A DNA stretch of 28,226 nt, from the IMG/VR virus record IMGVR_UViG_3300037109_000037, positions 1-28,226 of that record. One strand, given 5' to 3'. Below the pieces are notes generated by a model. That model made no database searches, was not told where the DNA came from, and worked only from the letters and a program-made list of their open reading frames with translations. The stretch comes from a virus. Made by a program: the position numbers and the translations under genes. Positions 6,267 to 13,541 of this stretch are shown piece by piece. Every line of letters starts with the position of its first letter. Position 1 is the first letter of the stretch.

Positions 6267-7411
6267 CCAGGATCGGATTTTGCGCAGACCTCCACGTCGA
6301 CGCCTACGGGTCCCGCGTCGATCCGGCAACGGGCCTCAACGCCCGCCTCGTCGACTACCTCGCGACGACCGCCTGGATGGCCGCCGAGGCCCGGCGCCGC
6401 GGGGCCGAGGCGCTCGTCGTCGCCGGCGACTTCACGGAGCGGCGCCATCCCGCGCCCTGGCTCGTGAGCCGGATCCGCGGCGCGCTCTCCGGCTTCCCGG
6501 GCCGCCAGGTCTACCTCCGCGGGAACCACGACGGGGAGATCGCCGGCGGCTCGATCGTGACCCTCCTCGACGATGGGTTCGAGGAGCAGGACGAGGCCGG
6601 CCGGACCGGGGTCAGCCGGCCGGGGCTCGAGCCGATCGCCTTCGACGTCGTCCTCGCCTGCGTCCCGCATCTCGATCGCCACTGGTTGCGGGCCCAGCCG
6701 GGCATGGAGAAGGTCCCCGACGCCGAGGTCTATCAGGCCCTCGGCGACCAGTTCCTGACGATCGCCCGGGGCCTGTACGCCGAGGCGCGGGCCGACTACC
6801 CGGACGCCGCGTGCGTGCTCGTCTGCCACCAGACCCTTGCCGGCGCCCACATGTCCGAGAGCCAGCAGGCCTTCCTCGGCGATCTCGGCCTGGTCGTCGA
6901 CGCCCGGGCTCTCGCCGCGATCGGCTTCGAGGGGATCGTCGCCGGCCACCTGCACCGCCACCAGGTCGTGCTCGAGGAGCCCCCAGTCCTATATCCGGGC
7001 TCGATCGAGCGGGTGGACTTCGGGGAGGAGCACGAGGCCAAGGGGTTCGTGATCGCTGACGTCGAGCCCGGCCGATTCGCCTGGGAGTTCGTCGAGACGC
7101 CGGCGCGGCGGTTCGTGACGCTCATGGGCGATCCGGCCCTCATCGGAGCTTCCGAGGTCGGGGACGCCATCGTTCGCGTCCTGGACCTGGCGCCCGACAC
7201 GGACACCGCGCGGCTGCGGGTAGAGCTCGAAGCTGCCGGGGCCTTCGAGATCGTCCAGATGCAGCAGCGGCGCCCCGATGCCCCGGAGATCGCCGGCGGG
7301 CTGTCGGAGTCGCTCGGTCCCCTCGAGGCGCTCTCCGCGTACTTCGCCGACGACCCGGATGCCGAGCCGCTCGTGGCGCTCGGCCGCGAACTCCTGGAGG
7401 ACGCGGCGTGA
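6263..7411 (+). CDS. sbcD: SbcD/Mre11-type nuclease subunit
   Basis: 382 residues from a GTG overlapping the previous stop. All metallophosphoesterase motifs are visible in order: D9-x-H11 (ADLHVD), GDFTE at 55-59, GNHDG at 87-91, CHQ with H189, and GHLH at 228-231, followed by the Mre11/SbcD signature PGSIERVDFGE near 245. These residues bind two Mn ions for 3'-5' exonuclease and endonuclease action on DNA ends and hairpins. The C-terminal ~110 residues would form the capping domain and the SbcC-binding segment. It is coupled to sbcC by a GTGA overlap, as expected for subunits of one complex. It likely acts in end processing with the upstream annealing protein. Confidence 0.93.
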   Translation: MTRIGFCADLHVDAYGSRVDPATGLNARLVDYLATTAWMAAEARRRGAEALVVAGDFTERRHPAPWLVSRIRGALSGFPGRQVYLRGNHDGEIAGGSIVTLLDDGFEEQDEAGRTGVSRPGLEPIAFDVVLACVPHLDRHWLRAQPGMEKVPDAEVYQALGDQFLTIARGLYAEARADYPDAACVLVCHQTLAGAHMSESQQAFLGDLGLVVDARALAAIGFEGIVAGHLHRHQVVLEEPPVLYPGSIERVDFGEEHEAKGFVIADVEPGRFAWEFVETPARRFVTLMGDPALIGASEVGDAIVRVLDLAPDTDTARLRVELEAAGAFEIVQMQQRRPDAPEIAGGLSESLGPLEALSAYFADDPDAEPLVALGRELLEDAA

Positions 7412-9618
7412 AGCTCGAGTCGATCGACCTGCGCAACTTCCTATCGCACGAGGCCACCCATTGGGAGCCGAACGGCGCGCGCCTGGCGACGATCGTCGGC
7501 TCCAACGGAGCCGGCAAGAGCGCCCTGCTCGACGGCATGCTCTTCGCGCTCTACGACGCCGCCCGCGCCCGGACCGATGACCTCGTGCGCCTCGGCGCCA
7601 CCGACATGTCGGCCGAGGTCACGTTCGCCTTCGCCGGCGCGCGCTACCGGGTCACCCGCGGCCGGACGACGCGCTCGGGCGGCAAGAGCTACCTCGAGCT
7701 CGCGATCGCGCAGGCCGACGGCTCCTGGCGGCCGCTGACGGCCGACTCGATCCGGGAAACACAGGCCGCGATCGAGGCCCTGCTGCGCCTGGATGCGGCC
7801 ACCTTCACGACGGCGGCCTTCCTGCGCCAGGGCGACGCCGACGCGTTCATCTCCGCGACGGCCGCCGAGCGGAAGCGGATCCTCGGCTCCGTCCTGGGGC
7901 TCGACGTGTACGCGGCCGCGGAGGCGCGGGCCCGCGATCGCGGCCGGATGCTCGAGGGCGAGACTGCCGCGGACCGCCGCGCCATGGAGACGCTCGACGC
8001 CGCGCTCGCGCACCGGGCCGAGCTCGAGGCTGCCGCGACCGCGGCGAAGGCCGAGGAAGAGGCGACGGTCGCAGCGATGGAGGTCGCCGGCCGGCGGCGG
8101 GACGCGGCCGAGGAGACCATGCGTTCTCTCGCGGGCCGGCTGGCCGAGGCCAAGGCAGCGCAGGCCGAGCTGGTCCGGATCGATGCCGACCTCGCCGCCC
8201 TCCGCGAGCGCTACCGCCGAGCTGGCGCGGATCGGACGCTGGCGCAGGCCGCGATCGAGCGGTCGAAGGCGGCGGCGACGGCCGTGGTTCCGGAGCACGA
8301 CGTCCTCAACGCCATGGCCGAGGTCGAGACGCTCGAGGCGGCCGACGAGCGGGAGCGGACCCAGCGCGAGGCCCTCGAGGAACGGCGATCTGAGTTCGTC
8401 GAGATGGAGAGGGTCCACACCCAGGTGGTCGCCGACTGGCGCGGACGCCAGGCCACGTATCAGGGACTCGTGACGGCCCTCGAGGACCAGGGGATGCACC
8501 TGGAACCCATCACCTGCCCGAAGTGCGCGCATCGGTTCCCCGCGGATCCGGGCGACGTCGCCGGTCGGCTCACCACGGCCCGGGCGGAGCTCGCCGCGGT
8601 CGGGCCTGCGCCGGCGGAATCGATGACGATGTCCCGCGCTCGGGTCGCGGTCTCGCGGGCGGAGACGCACCTGCTCGAGCACGCGTTCGATCACCAGCTG
8701 CTGCGGACCGCCCGCTTGGCACTGGACGCGGCACGGGGCGCACACGCGGCCGAAGTAGCCCGGGATGGCGCACGTGTAGCACTGGTCGACGCGCAGGCCG
8801 CCCTTGGCCGCGCTGAAGCCGAGCTGGCGGAGATCGACGCAACCGGGAAGACCGCGGCGAGCGTTCGCGCGAAGGCAGCCGAGCGGGCGGCCGATGCCGG
8901 CAAGGTCAGCGAGGAGCTCGCGGCCGCGGAGACCGAGCAACGCGAAGCGATCGCGGCGGCCACAGATGCCGCCCGGCGCCACGCCGGCGCGATCGCGGCC
9001 GATGCCGAGGCTCGCGGTGCCCTGGTCCGCCTCGCGCGCGACCAGGCGGAGCGCGATCGCATCGCCGGCGACGTTGCCCGAGCCGAGACCCAGCTGGCCC
9101 TCCTGCGCCGGCTGGTGACCGCGTTCGGGGTCACCGGGATCCCGGCCCGGATCATCGAGTCGGTCCTGCCGGAGCTCACCAGCTACGCGCAGGAGCTGCT
9201 CGACCAGCTGCGGCCGGGCATGGCGCTCTCGATCCGGGCCCAGCGAGCGAAGCGGGACGGCAAGGGCATCGTCGAGGCGCTCGACCTCGTCGTCCGCGAC
9301 GACGTCGGCGAGCGGCCGCTCTCGCTCTTCAGCGGCGGCGAGCGGATGTCCGTCTCGCTCGCCCTCGCGGTCGGGCTCTCGCGCCTGGTGGCGCGCCGGG
9401 CCGGGACCGCCATCCGGACGCTCGTCATCGACGAGCCCGACGGCCTGGACTCCGAGGCGCGGCGCGCCTTCGGTCTGGCCCTGCGCGTCCTCGCCCACCA
9501 CGGCGAGCTCGAGCGGGTCGTCGTCGTCAGCCACCACGAGGACCTCGCAGAGGTCGGGGACGCGGTCTACCGAGTGTCCAAGGGCCCGGGCGGGTCCGTC
9601 ATCGAGCAGGTCAGCTGA
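7408..9618 (+). CDS. sbcC: SbcC/Rad50-type ATPase subunit
   Basis: 736 residues. N-terminal LRNFLSHEATHW and Walker A GSNGAGKS (31-38); a long Ala/Glu/Arg coiled coil (~170-365); a zinc hook C370-P-K-C373 at its apex; a returning coil to ~560; then signature LFSGGERMS (SGGE at 642-645), Walker B LVIDEP (D675, E676) and the H-switch SHHEDL. All parts of a working SMC-like ATPase that gates SbcD are present. It is shorter than the ~1050-residue bacterial SbcC, mainly through shorter coiled-coil arms, as in other phage versions such as the T4 gp46 type. Together with SbcD it forms the phage's DNA-end nuclease. Confidence 0.93.
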   Translation: MKLESIDLRNFLSHEATHWEPNGARLATIVGSNGAGKSALLDGMLFALYDAARARTDDLVRLGATDMSAEVTFAFAGARYRVTRGRTTRSGGKSYLELAIAQADGSWRPLTADSIRETQAAIEALLRLDAATFTTAAFLRQGDADAFISATAAERKRILGSVLGLDVYAAAEARARDRGRMLEGETAADRRAMETLDAALAHRAELEAAATAAKAEEEATVAAMEVAGRRRDAAEETMRSLAGRLAEAKAAQAELVRIDADLAALRERYRRAGADRTLAQAAIERSKAAATAVVPEHDVLNAMAEVETLEAADERERTQREALEERRSEFVEMERVHTQVVADWRGRQATYQGLVTALEDQGMHLEPITCPKCAHRFPADPGDVAGRLTTARAELAAVGPAPAESMTMSRARVAVSRAETHLLEHAFDHQLLRTARLALDAARGAHAAEVARDGARVALVDAQAALGRAEAELAEIDATGKTAASVRAKAAERAADAGKVSEELAAAETEQREAIAAATDAARRHAGAIAADAEARGALVRLARDQAERDRIAGDVARAETQLALLRRLVTAFGVTGIPARIIESVLPELTSYAQELLDQLRPGMALSIRAQRAKRDGKGIVEALDLVVRDDVGERPLSLFSGGERMSVSLALAVGLSRLVARRAGTAIRTLVIDEPDGLDSEARRAFGLALRVLAHHGELERVVVVSHHEDLAEVGDAVYRVSKGPGGSVIEQVS

Positions 9619-9630
9619 GAGGAGCACGTC

Positions 9631-9828
9631 ATGGGCAAGGTCATCGCCACGTATCTGGTCCGCGTCACGCTTCGGGAGGGCGACAACACCCCGCCAGATG
9701 CGACGGTCCAGCCGGAGGAGATCCCGACCAACGACCGGCTGTCCAAGATCGTCAGCGACGCCGTCTACGCGTACACCGACTTCCTCCCGGACGAGATCCA
9801 CGTCGAGTCCGAGCGGACGGACATCTAG
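9631..9828 (+). CDS. Small hypothetical protein after sbcC
   Basis: 65 residues with its own AGAGGAG ribosome site before ATG 9631, so translation restarts here. Mixed alpha/beta: VIATYLVRVTLREGD, then an acidic second half with SKIVSDAVYAYTDFLPDEI. It has no recognised domain. The sequence style (beta strand, then helix with a conserved-looking aromatic patch) suggests a small folded protein rather than a chance frame. Confidence 0.65.
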   Translation: MGKVIATYLVRVTLREGDNTPPDATVQPEEIPTNDRLSKIVSDAVYAYTDFLPDEIHVESERTDI

Positions 9829-9830
9829 CC

Positions 9831-10496
9831 ATGGCCAGGTCGTTCGCCCGGGCGCGCAAGCCCAAGGAGCCGGCAGCTCCGGTCGTCTACGAGGTCAGCC
9901 CCGAGATCAGCGAGGTGATGCACCGCCTGGTCCGCCTCAACCCCGTCCAGTTCGGCTGGACCGGCAACTTCAAGCTCGGCTGCGTCATCGTCTCAGGATC
10001 GAAGCCGAAGGAGCAGGGCGGCTGCGCCGTCCTCGGGCGGTTCGCGAAGGTCCCGCCGCTCTGGCACGGCCTCACCGGGTACGACGCCATCTTCCGGGTC
10101 GAGGAGTGGGCCTGGCGCCGGCTCGGGCCGGCCGAGCAGGAGGCGCTGGTTGCTCACCTGCTCTGCCACGGGGAGATGAGCGACAAGGGCGCCGTGCGAG
10201 TCGTGAAGCACGACCTCGAGGAGTTCGGCTTCGTCGTCCGCAAGTACGGAGCCTGGCAGCAGAGCATCGCCCTCTTCGACAAGCAGCTCGCGATGTTCGA
10301 GCCCGGGCTCGGGACGTCGGCGCCGACCGAGGGCAACCAGACCACGCTCCCCGACGATGCGGACCTCCGGCCCACGGGAGAGGTCAACGCGGCCGCGCTC
10401 CGCGGCGTGGCCGAGCGATCCGCGGCGCCCGAGCCGACGCCCCTGCGGCCGCGGCGCGCCGGCAACGGGCGGGCCCAGCCCCCGGCGCAGGCATGA
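9831..10496 (+). CDS. Phage metallopeptidase-like protein with altered zinc motif
   Basis: 221 residues starting two bases after the previous stop. Residues ~20-150 match the layout of the putative phage metallopeptidase family: an early IVSGSKPKEQGG...GRFAKVPPLW part, then ALVAHLLCHGEM and HDLEEFGFVVRKYGAW. The family's HExxH motif reads H109-L-L-C-H113, so the catalytic Glu is Leu while both His and the downstream HDLEEF (127-132) are kept. It may therefore bind zinc without peptidase activity, or use another residue. The C-terminal ~60 residues are disordered and basic. Family call from motif order only. Confidence 0.6.
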   Translation: MARSFARARKPKEPAAPVVYEVSPEISEVMHRLVRLNPVQFGWTGNFKLGCVIVSGSKPKEQGGCAVLGRFAKVPPLWHGLTGYDAIFRVEEWAWRRLGPAEQEALVAHLLCHGEMSDKGAVRVVKHDLEEFGFVVRKYGAWQQSIALFDKQLAMFEPGLGTSAPTEGNQTTLPDDADLRPTGEVNAAALRGVAERSAAPEPTPLRPRRAGNGRAQPPAQA

Positions 10497-10831
10497 GCGA
10501 CATTCGGGGGCACATCTACTTCGACGTGAGCATGGAGCGCGACCGGCAGGACGCGAAATGGGGCGACCAGTCCGGCAACCCTCCGACCGTCTGGGCCGCC
10601 GTTCTCGCGGAGGAGTGCGGCGAGGCTGCACAGGCTGCGCTTCACGTCCAGTTCGAACACCGCCTGACAGTCGCCGATCTGCGGAAGGAGCTCGTGCAGA
10701 CGGCCGCGGTCGCCGTCGCGTGGATCGAGGCCATCGACGAGGGGACGGAGGGAACCGATGTCGCACCAGCAGACGCGCCGAGCCCGCTTCGCGCCGAGGG
10801 CGCACCGGATGAAGGAGCGCGGGTGGGATGA
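10493..10831 (+). CDS. MazG-like nucleotide pyrophosphohydrolase-type protein
   Basis: 112 residues. The core MERDRQDAKWGDQSGNPP, then VLAEECGEAAQAAL and LRKELVQTAAVAVAWIEAID, matches the small phage MazG-like proteins, with the acidic EExxE metal-binding helix (E39, E40, E43) and a second helix carrying E-x-x-Q. Such enzymes hydrolyse (d)NTPs or alarmone-like nucleotides, and in phages are thought to adjust nucleotide pools. The last ~25 residues are a low-complexity tail. The ATGA overlaps couple it to both neighbours. Confidence 0.75.
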   Translation: MSDIRGHIYFDVSMERDRQDAKWGDQSGNPPTVWAAVLAEECGEAAQAALHVQFEHRLTVADLRKELVQTAAVAVAWIEAIDEGTEGTDVAPADAPSPLRAEGAPDEGARVG

Positions 10832-11082
10832 CGGGCGACATGAACAGGTACGTGGTGGCCAGCGGCGAGACGTGGCTCTGCCCGCCGTGGGCGATCACGC
10901 CGGCGGCGCGGATCACGACCCGCGAGTGCCGCTCGTGCGGCGCCCGGGTCGCCTGGCTGAAGACGCGCAAGACGGGCTCGCTGGCGCCGGTTGAGGCGGA
11001 TGGCGAGAGCCACTTCGCCCGCTGCCCCCAGGCGCCCTCGTGGCGGAAGCCGAAGGCCTCGAGAGAGGAGGCCGGGCTGTGA
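10828..11082 (+). CDS. Small zinc-ribbon-like protein
   Basis: 84 residues. CRSCGARVAWLKTRKTG, followed by PVEADGESHFARCPQA, gives a C-x2-C...H-x3-C set, a phage zinc-ribbon pattern seen repeatedly in early operons of GC-rich phages. An inner ATG at 10840 is an alternative start, but the ATG at 10828 keeps the usual four-base overlap. Function unknown, presumably nucleic-acid or protein binding. Confidence 0.65.
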   Translation: MTGDMNRYVVASGETWLCPPWAITPAARITTRECRSCGARVAWLKTRKTGSLAPVEADGESHFARCPQAPSWRKPKASREEAGL

Positions 11083-11504
11083 CGCGCCGCTACGCCGAGG
11101 GCACGACCGTCTCGGTCAACGCGAGCCAGGGCGAGATCGCCGGGATCCTCATGACACACGGCGTCCGCAAGCAGGGGTGGATGTCGAGCCCGGAGGGCGA
11201 CGAGTTGCTGTTCGAGCTCGGCGGTCACTCCTTCCGGTTCCAGATCCTCAAGCCGACGATCACGGAGATCCGCCGCGACTACCCGAACGCCCGCGACGAT
11301 CACGCGAAGCTCGACGCCGAGTGGCGCCGGCGCTGGCGCGCGAACGTTCTCCTGCTGAAGGCCAAGCTCGAGTTCATCGACTCGGGCGACACGACGCTCG
11401 AGCGCGAGCTCCTGCCGTACATGCTCACGGCCGGCGGACAGACGGTGGCCGACCTCGTGGTGGCGGGCAAGCTGCCGATGCTGGCGGCGAAGGCCGGGTC
11501 ATGA
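11079..11504 (+). CDS. Conserved phage hypothetical protein
   Basis: 141 residues from a GTG overlapping the zinc-ribbon stop. It shows a compact alpha/beta fold: TVSVNASQGEIAGILMTHGV, a beta hairpin with ELLFELGGHSFRFQIL, then a basic helix RRRWRANVLLLKAKLEFIDSG and LERELLPYMLTAGGQTVADL. This order (small N-terminal domain able to bind, RRW helix, long KAKLE helix) recurs in phage proteins of unknown function. No catalytic residues are evident. Confidence 0.7.
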   Translation: MTRRYAEGTTVSVNASQGEIAGILMTHGVRKQGWMSSPEGDELLFELGGHSFRFQILKPTITEIRRDYPNARDDHAKLDAEWRRRWRANVLLLKAKLEFIDSGDTTLERELLPYMLTAGGQTVADLVVAGKLPMLAAKAGS

Positions 11505-11656
11505 CACCGCAGGCTCACCGCGTCTCGCCCTGCCCGGGCTGCGCCACGTGCCGGACGCGCGTCACTCGCGGCGACCTGGTCGGGCTGGCGGGGATCCTGC
11601 TGTTGGGCCTGGCGTTCGTCCTCCTGGCCTTCGCGCAGACGCCGGCGCCGGCATGA
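11501..11656 (+). CDS. Small membrane protein with Cys motif
   Basis: 51 residues. An N-terminal CPGCATC motif is followed by one transmembrane helix (LAGILLLGLAFVLLAFA) and a short TPAPA tail. The Cys cluster would sit on the side opposite the tail and could bind metal or redox partners. It is coupled by ATGA overlaps to both neighbours. No known family. Confidence 0.6.
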   Translation: MTPQAHRVSPCPGCATCRTRVTRGDLVGLAGILLLGLAFVLLAFAQTPAPA

Positions 11657-11922
11657 GCGCGCTGGTCCGCGGATCGTGCCCGGTCTGCGGCCGCGACGTG
11701 GCGCTCCGGAAGGGCGCCCTGGTCCGGGAGCACCGCGGCGATCTCTGCCGGTGTGGTCATCCCATCGGGGGCCACCACCGCTTCCGGTACAACTGCCTGA
11801 ACCCCAACTGCGCCTGCGCTCACGAGGAGCCGGCGACCTGCACGGGCTCCGGGAAGCCGAACGGCTGCGACTGCTCGGTCTGCCAGGCGAACGGCGTCGC
11901 CGCGCCGGGGGCGCCGGCGTGA
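11653..11922 (+). CDS. Cysteine-rich zinc-binding protein
   Basis: 89 residues with about a dozen Cys: CPVCGRD at the start, LCRCGHPIGGHHRFRYNC, CACAHEEPATC and CDCSVCQ at the end. Two or more zinc sites are likely. The CGHPIGGHH portion resembles small zinc fingers of phage and bacterial proteins of unknown role. The final residues are Ala/Pro-rich and the stop overlaps the next gene's GTG. Confidence 0.65.
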   Translation: MSALVRGSCPVCGRDVALRKGALVREHRGDLCRCGHPIGGHHRFRYNCLNPNCACAHEEPATCTGSGKPNGCDCSVCQANGVAAPGAPA

Positions 11923-12605
11923 GGGGGGCTCGCCCGCATCCCGATTGGGCCTGCATCTGCCGGACGCACGTAGCGCGCCCCTGGAACCGCCCGGAGCACT
12001 GGACGGCTGCCGAGGTCGAGTACCTCGAGGCGCGCTTCGGCGGCGTCTCAGACAAGGCGATCGCCACGCACCTCGGCCGCTCCGTCGTCGGCCTCCGGCT
12101 CAAGGCGCGGCGGCTAGGGCTGCGCAAGCGCGACGCCGGCCTGACCGCGTCAGAGGTCGCGCGCCTGCTGGGGATCCCCTGCTCGAAGGACGTGGCCACG
12201 TGGGAAGAGCGCGGGCTCATCCGCGGACGCCGCGCCTACCCGGTCGGCCTCAACCGCGTCCGGCTGTACCAGGAAACCGCCGTGGAGGTGTTCATCAGGA
12301 AGCACGGCCAGTACGTCGACGCTGATCGGGTGCCCGACGATTCACCCTTCGCGGCCGTCGCTCGAGCGAATCGCTGGCTCTCGCTCTCTGAGGTCCACCA
12401 CCTGACGGGACGCTCGACAGTCGCTGAGCACGAGATCGCCGAGGGCCGGGTCCGGGCGGCGAAGCGCGGCACGCACTGGTATGTCCGGGCCGATGACCTC
12501 CCGCTGATCCGGAGACTCCGACCCGACCAGATCGACGAGTCCTGGTGGCGCCGGCAGTCGGTCCTCGAGCATCGCCGCAATGTCCGGAAGGGAGTCGCGG
12601 CGTGA
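11919..12605 (+). CDS. Multi-HTH DNA-binding regulator
   Basis: 228 residues from a GTG overlapping the zinc protein's stop. Three DNA-binding-like parts are seen: a SANT/Myb-like helix-turn-helix at ~27-70 (WTAAEVEYLEARFGG...KAIATHLGRSVVGLRLK), a MerR-like winged HTH at ~75-130 (LTASEVARLLGIPCSK, then VRLYQETAVEVFI), and a second excisionase/MerR-like HTH at ~155-200 (WLSLSEVHHLTGRSTVAE...WYVRADDLPLI). Such proteins control phage middle or late transcription. It is near the end of the early operon, a natural place for a regulator of the next transcription stage; this last point is inference. Confidence 0.7.
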   Translation: MRGARPHPDWACICRTHVARPWNRPEHWTAAEVEYLEARFGGVSDKAIATHLGRSVVGLRLKARRLGLRKRDAGLTASEVARLLGIPCSKDVATWEERGLIRGRRAYPVGLNRVRLYQETAVEVFIRKHGQYVDADRVPDDSPFAAVARANRWLSLSEVHHLTGRSTVAEHEIAEGRVRAAKRGTHWYVRADDLPLIRRLRPDQIDESWWRRQSVLEHRRNVRKGVAA

Positions 12606-13195
12606 GCACGTGCCCCGGCATCGACCCCGGGCCCGATGGCACCTGCCGTGGCTGCGGGCGGCCCACGGCGCGATACGGCGACGGCCCGGCGCAGCACAAG
12701 CGCGGACGTTGGCGCGAACGCAACCTGGTCGCCGCCCGACGGGCACTGCTGGCCAAGGGGAAGAAGCGGGCAGCGGCCCTCGGCGCGATCGACCTCGACG
12801 GCCCGACGTGCGAGTGCGGCGTGGCGATCGCGGTCCATCCGCCGCTGCCGAAGCCCCTCCCTTGGGGCCACGGGCGCCCCTGCAGCCGGACCTCGCTCGA
12901 TCGCGGGCACGGCTGGGACGGACGCGAAATGCCCGCCCACACGGCCGCTGAGGTCGCCCGCTGGGAGACCAGCCACCACAGGCGGCCTAATGCGTTCGGT
13001 GGGGCGATGAGCGCGCACGTCCGCCCGACCGCCGAACTGCCCGTCCTCGAGACGCGGCGCTGCGCGTGCGGCGGCTACGTCACCGCCGACCCGCGGCGGC
13101 CGTTCCGGGCCGTCATGCGCCACAACGTGACGATCGAACACCTCGGCTGGTGGGCGCGGGTGCGGCGCGAATGGCAGGGAGAGGAGGCGAGCTGA
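12602..13195 (+). CDS. Hypothetical Cys/His-rich protein, last gene of the early operon
   Basis: 197 residues from a GTG overlapping the regulator. Zinc-like clusters appear near the start (C4, then C15-x2-C18: TCRGCGRP), mid-protein (PTCECG...PC) and near the end (CACGGYV). The middle carries a basic RGRWRERNLVAARRALLAKG helix. The overall pattern suggests a nucleic-acid-binding protein without a recognised family. It ends 20 bases before the stop of the convergent leftward gene, so the early operon closes here. Confidence 0.6.
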   Translation: MSTCPGIDPGPDGTCRGCGRPTARYGDGPAQHKRGRWRERNLVAARRALLAKGKKRAAALGAIDLDGPTCECGVAIAVHPPLPKPLPWGHGRPCSRTSLDRGHGWDGREMPAHTAAEVARWETSHHRRPNAFGGAMSAHVRPTAELPVLETRRCACGGYVTADPRRPFRAVMRHNVTIEHLGWWARVRREWQGEEAS

Positions 13196-13215
13196 CCGTG
13201 CCGCCCAAGACCAAG

Positions 13216-13476
13216 CTAGTCGTTGCCCTCGTAGCCGCTCGCCAGCCGGACGATGTCCTCCACCGGGACGCCGTTGATCTCCGGGGGGGAGACGGGTCCC
13301 GACCCGCCCTTGGCGCGAACGTCGAGCTCGAGGCCGAGCTCCTCGAGCCGCTCGTGAAGGCAGGCCCACACCGCCTCGGGGTCGACCGGCTCGCCCTGGT
13401 ATTCCGATCCCACGACCGTCCTGAATGCGTCGTTCCAGAGGATCTCGATGAGCTTCGTGCCGTCGATTTGTGGCAA
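13216..13476 (-). CDS. Leftward small hypothetical protein with TTG start
   Basis: 86 residues. A perfect AGGAGG ribosome site lies seven bases before a TTG start; the frame reads MPQIDGTKLIEILWNDAFR, then EPVDPEAVWACLHERLEEL and a final EINGVPVEDIVRLASGYEGND. It is a small acidic alpha/beta protein of no recognised family. It alone is reversed between two rightward operons, so it has its own promoter in 13490-13540 and may be an independently expressed cargo (moron) or regulatory gene. The strong ribosome site is better than most in this genome and is the main reason to trust it over rightward frames on the other strand. Confidence 0.75.
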   Translation of the reverse strand: MPQIDGTKLIEILWNDAFRTVVGSEYQGEPVDPEAVWACLHERLEELGLELDVRAKGGSGPVSPPEINGVPVEDIVRLASGYEGND

Positions 13477-13483
13477 CGGACCG

Positions 13484-13489
13484 CCTCCT
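13484..13489 (-). promoter_or_regulatory. Perfect Shine-Dalgarno deciding a TTG start
   Basis: The minus strand reads AGGAGG, then seven bases, then TTG at 13476-13474. No ATG or GTG is available in that frame at a useful distance, so this site fixes the rare start codon. Confidence 0.75.
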
Positions 13490-13541
13490 ATGCGCCTGGA
13501 CCCGTCTCGGGACCCACAAGTCTAGTCAGGACGGTGATCTG

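Noticed and set aside
7441-9801. 786-codon open frame on the minus strand opposite sbcC
   Set aside because: Arg/Gly/Asp/Leu-rich sequence with no motif, lying exactly over sbcC, whose motifs are all intact. Long antisense frames are expected in such GC-rich coding DNA.
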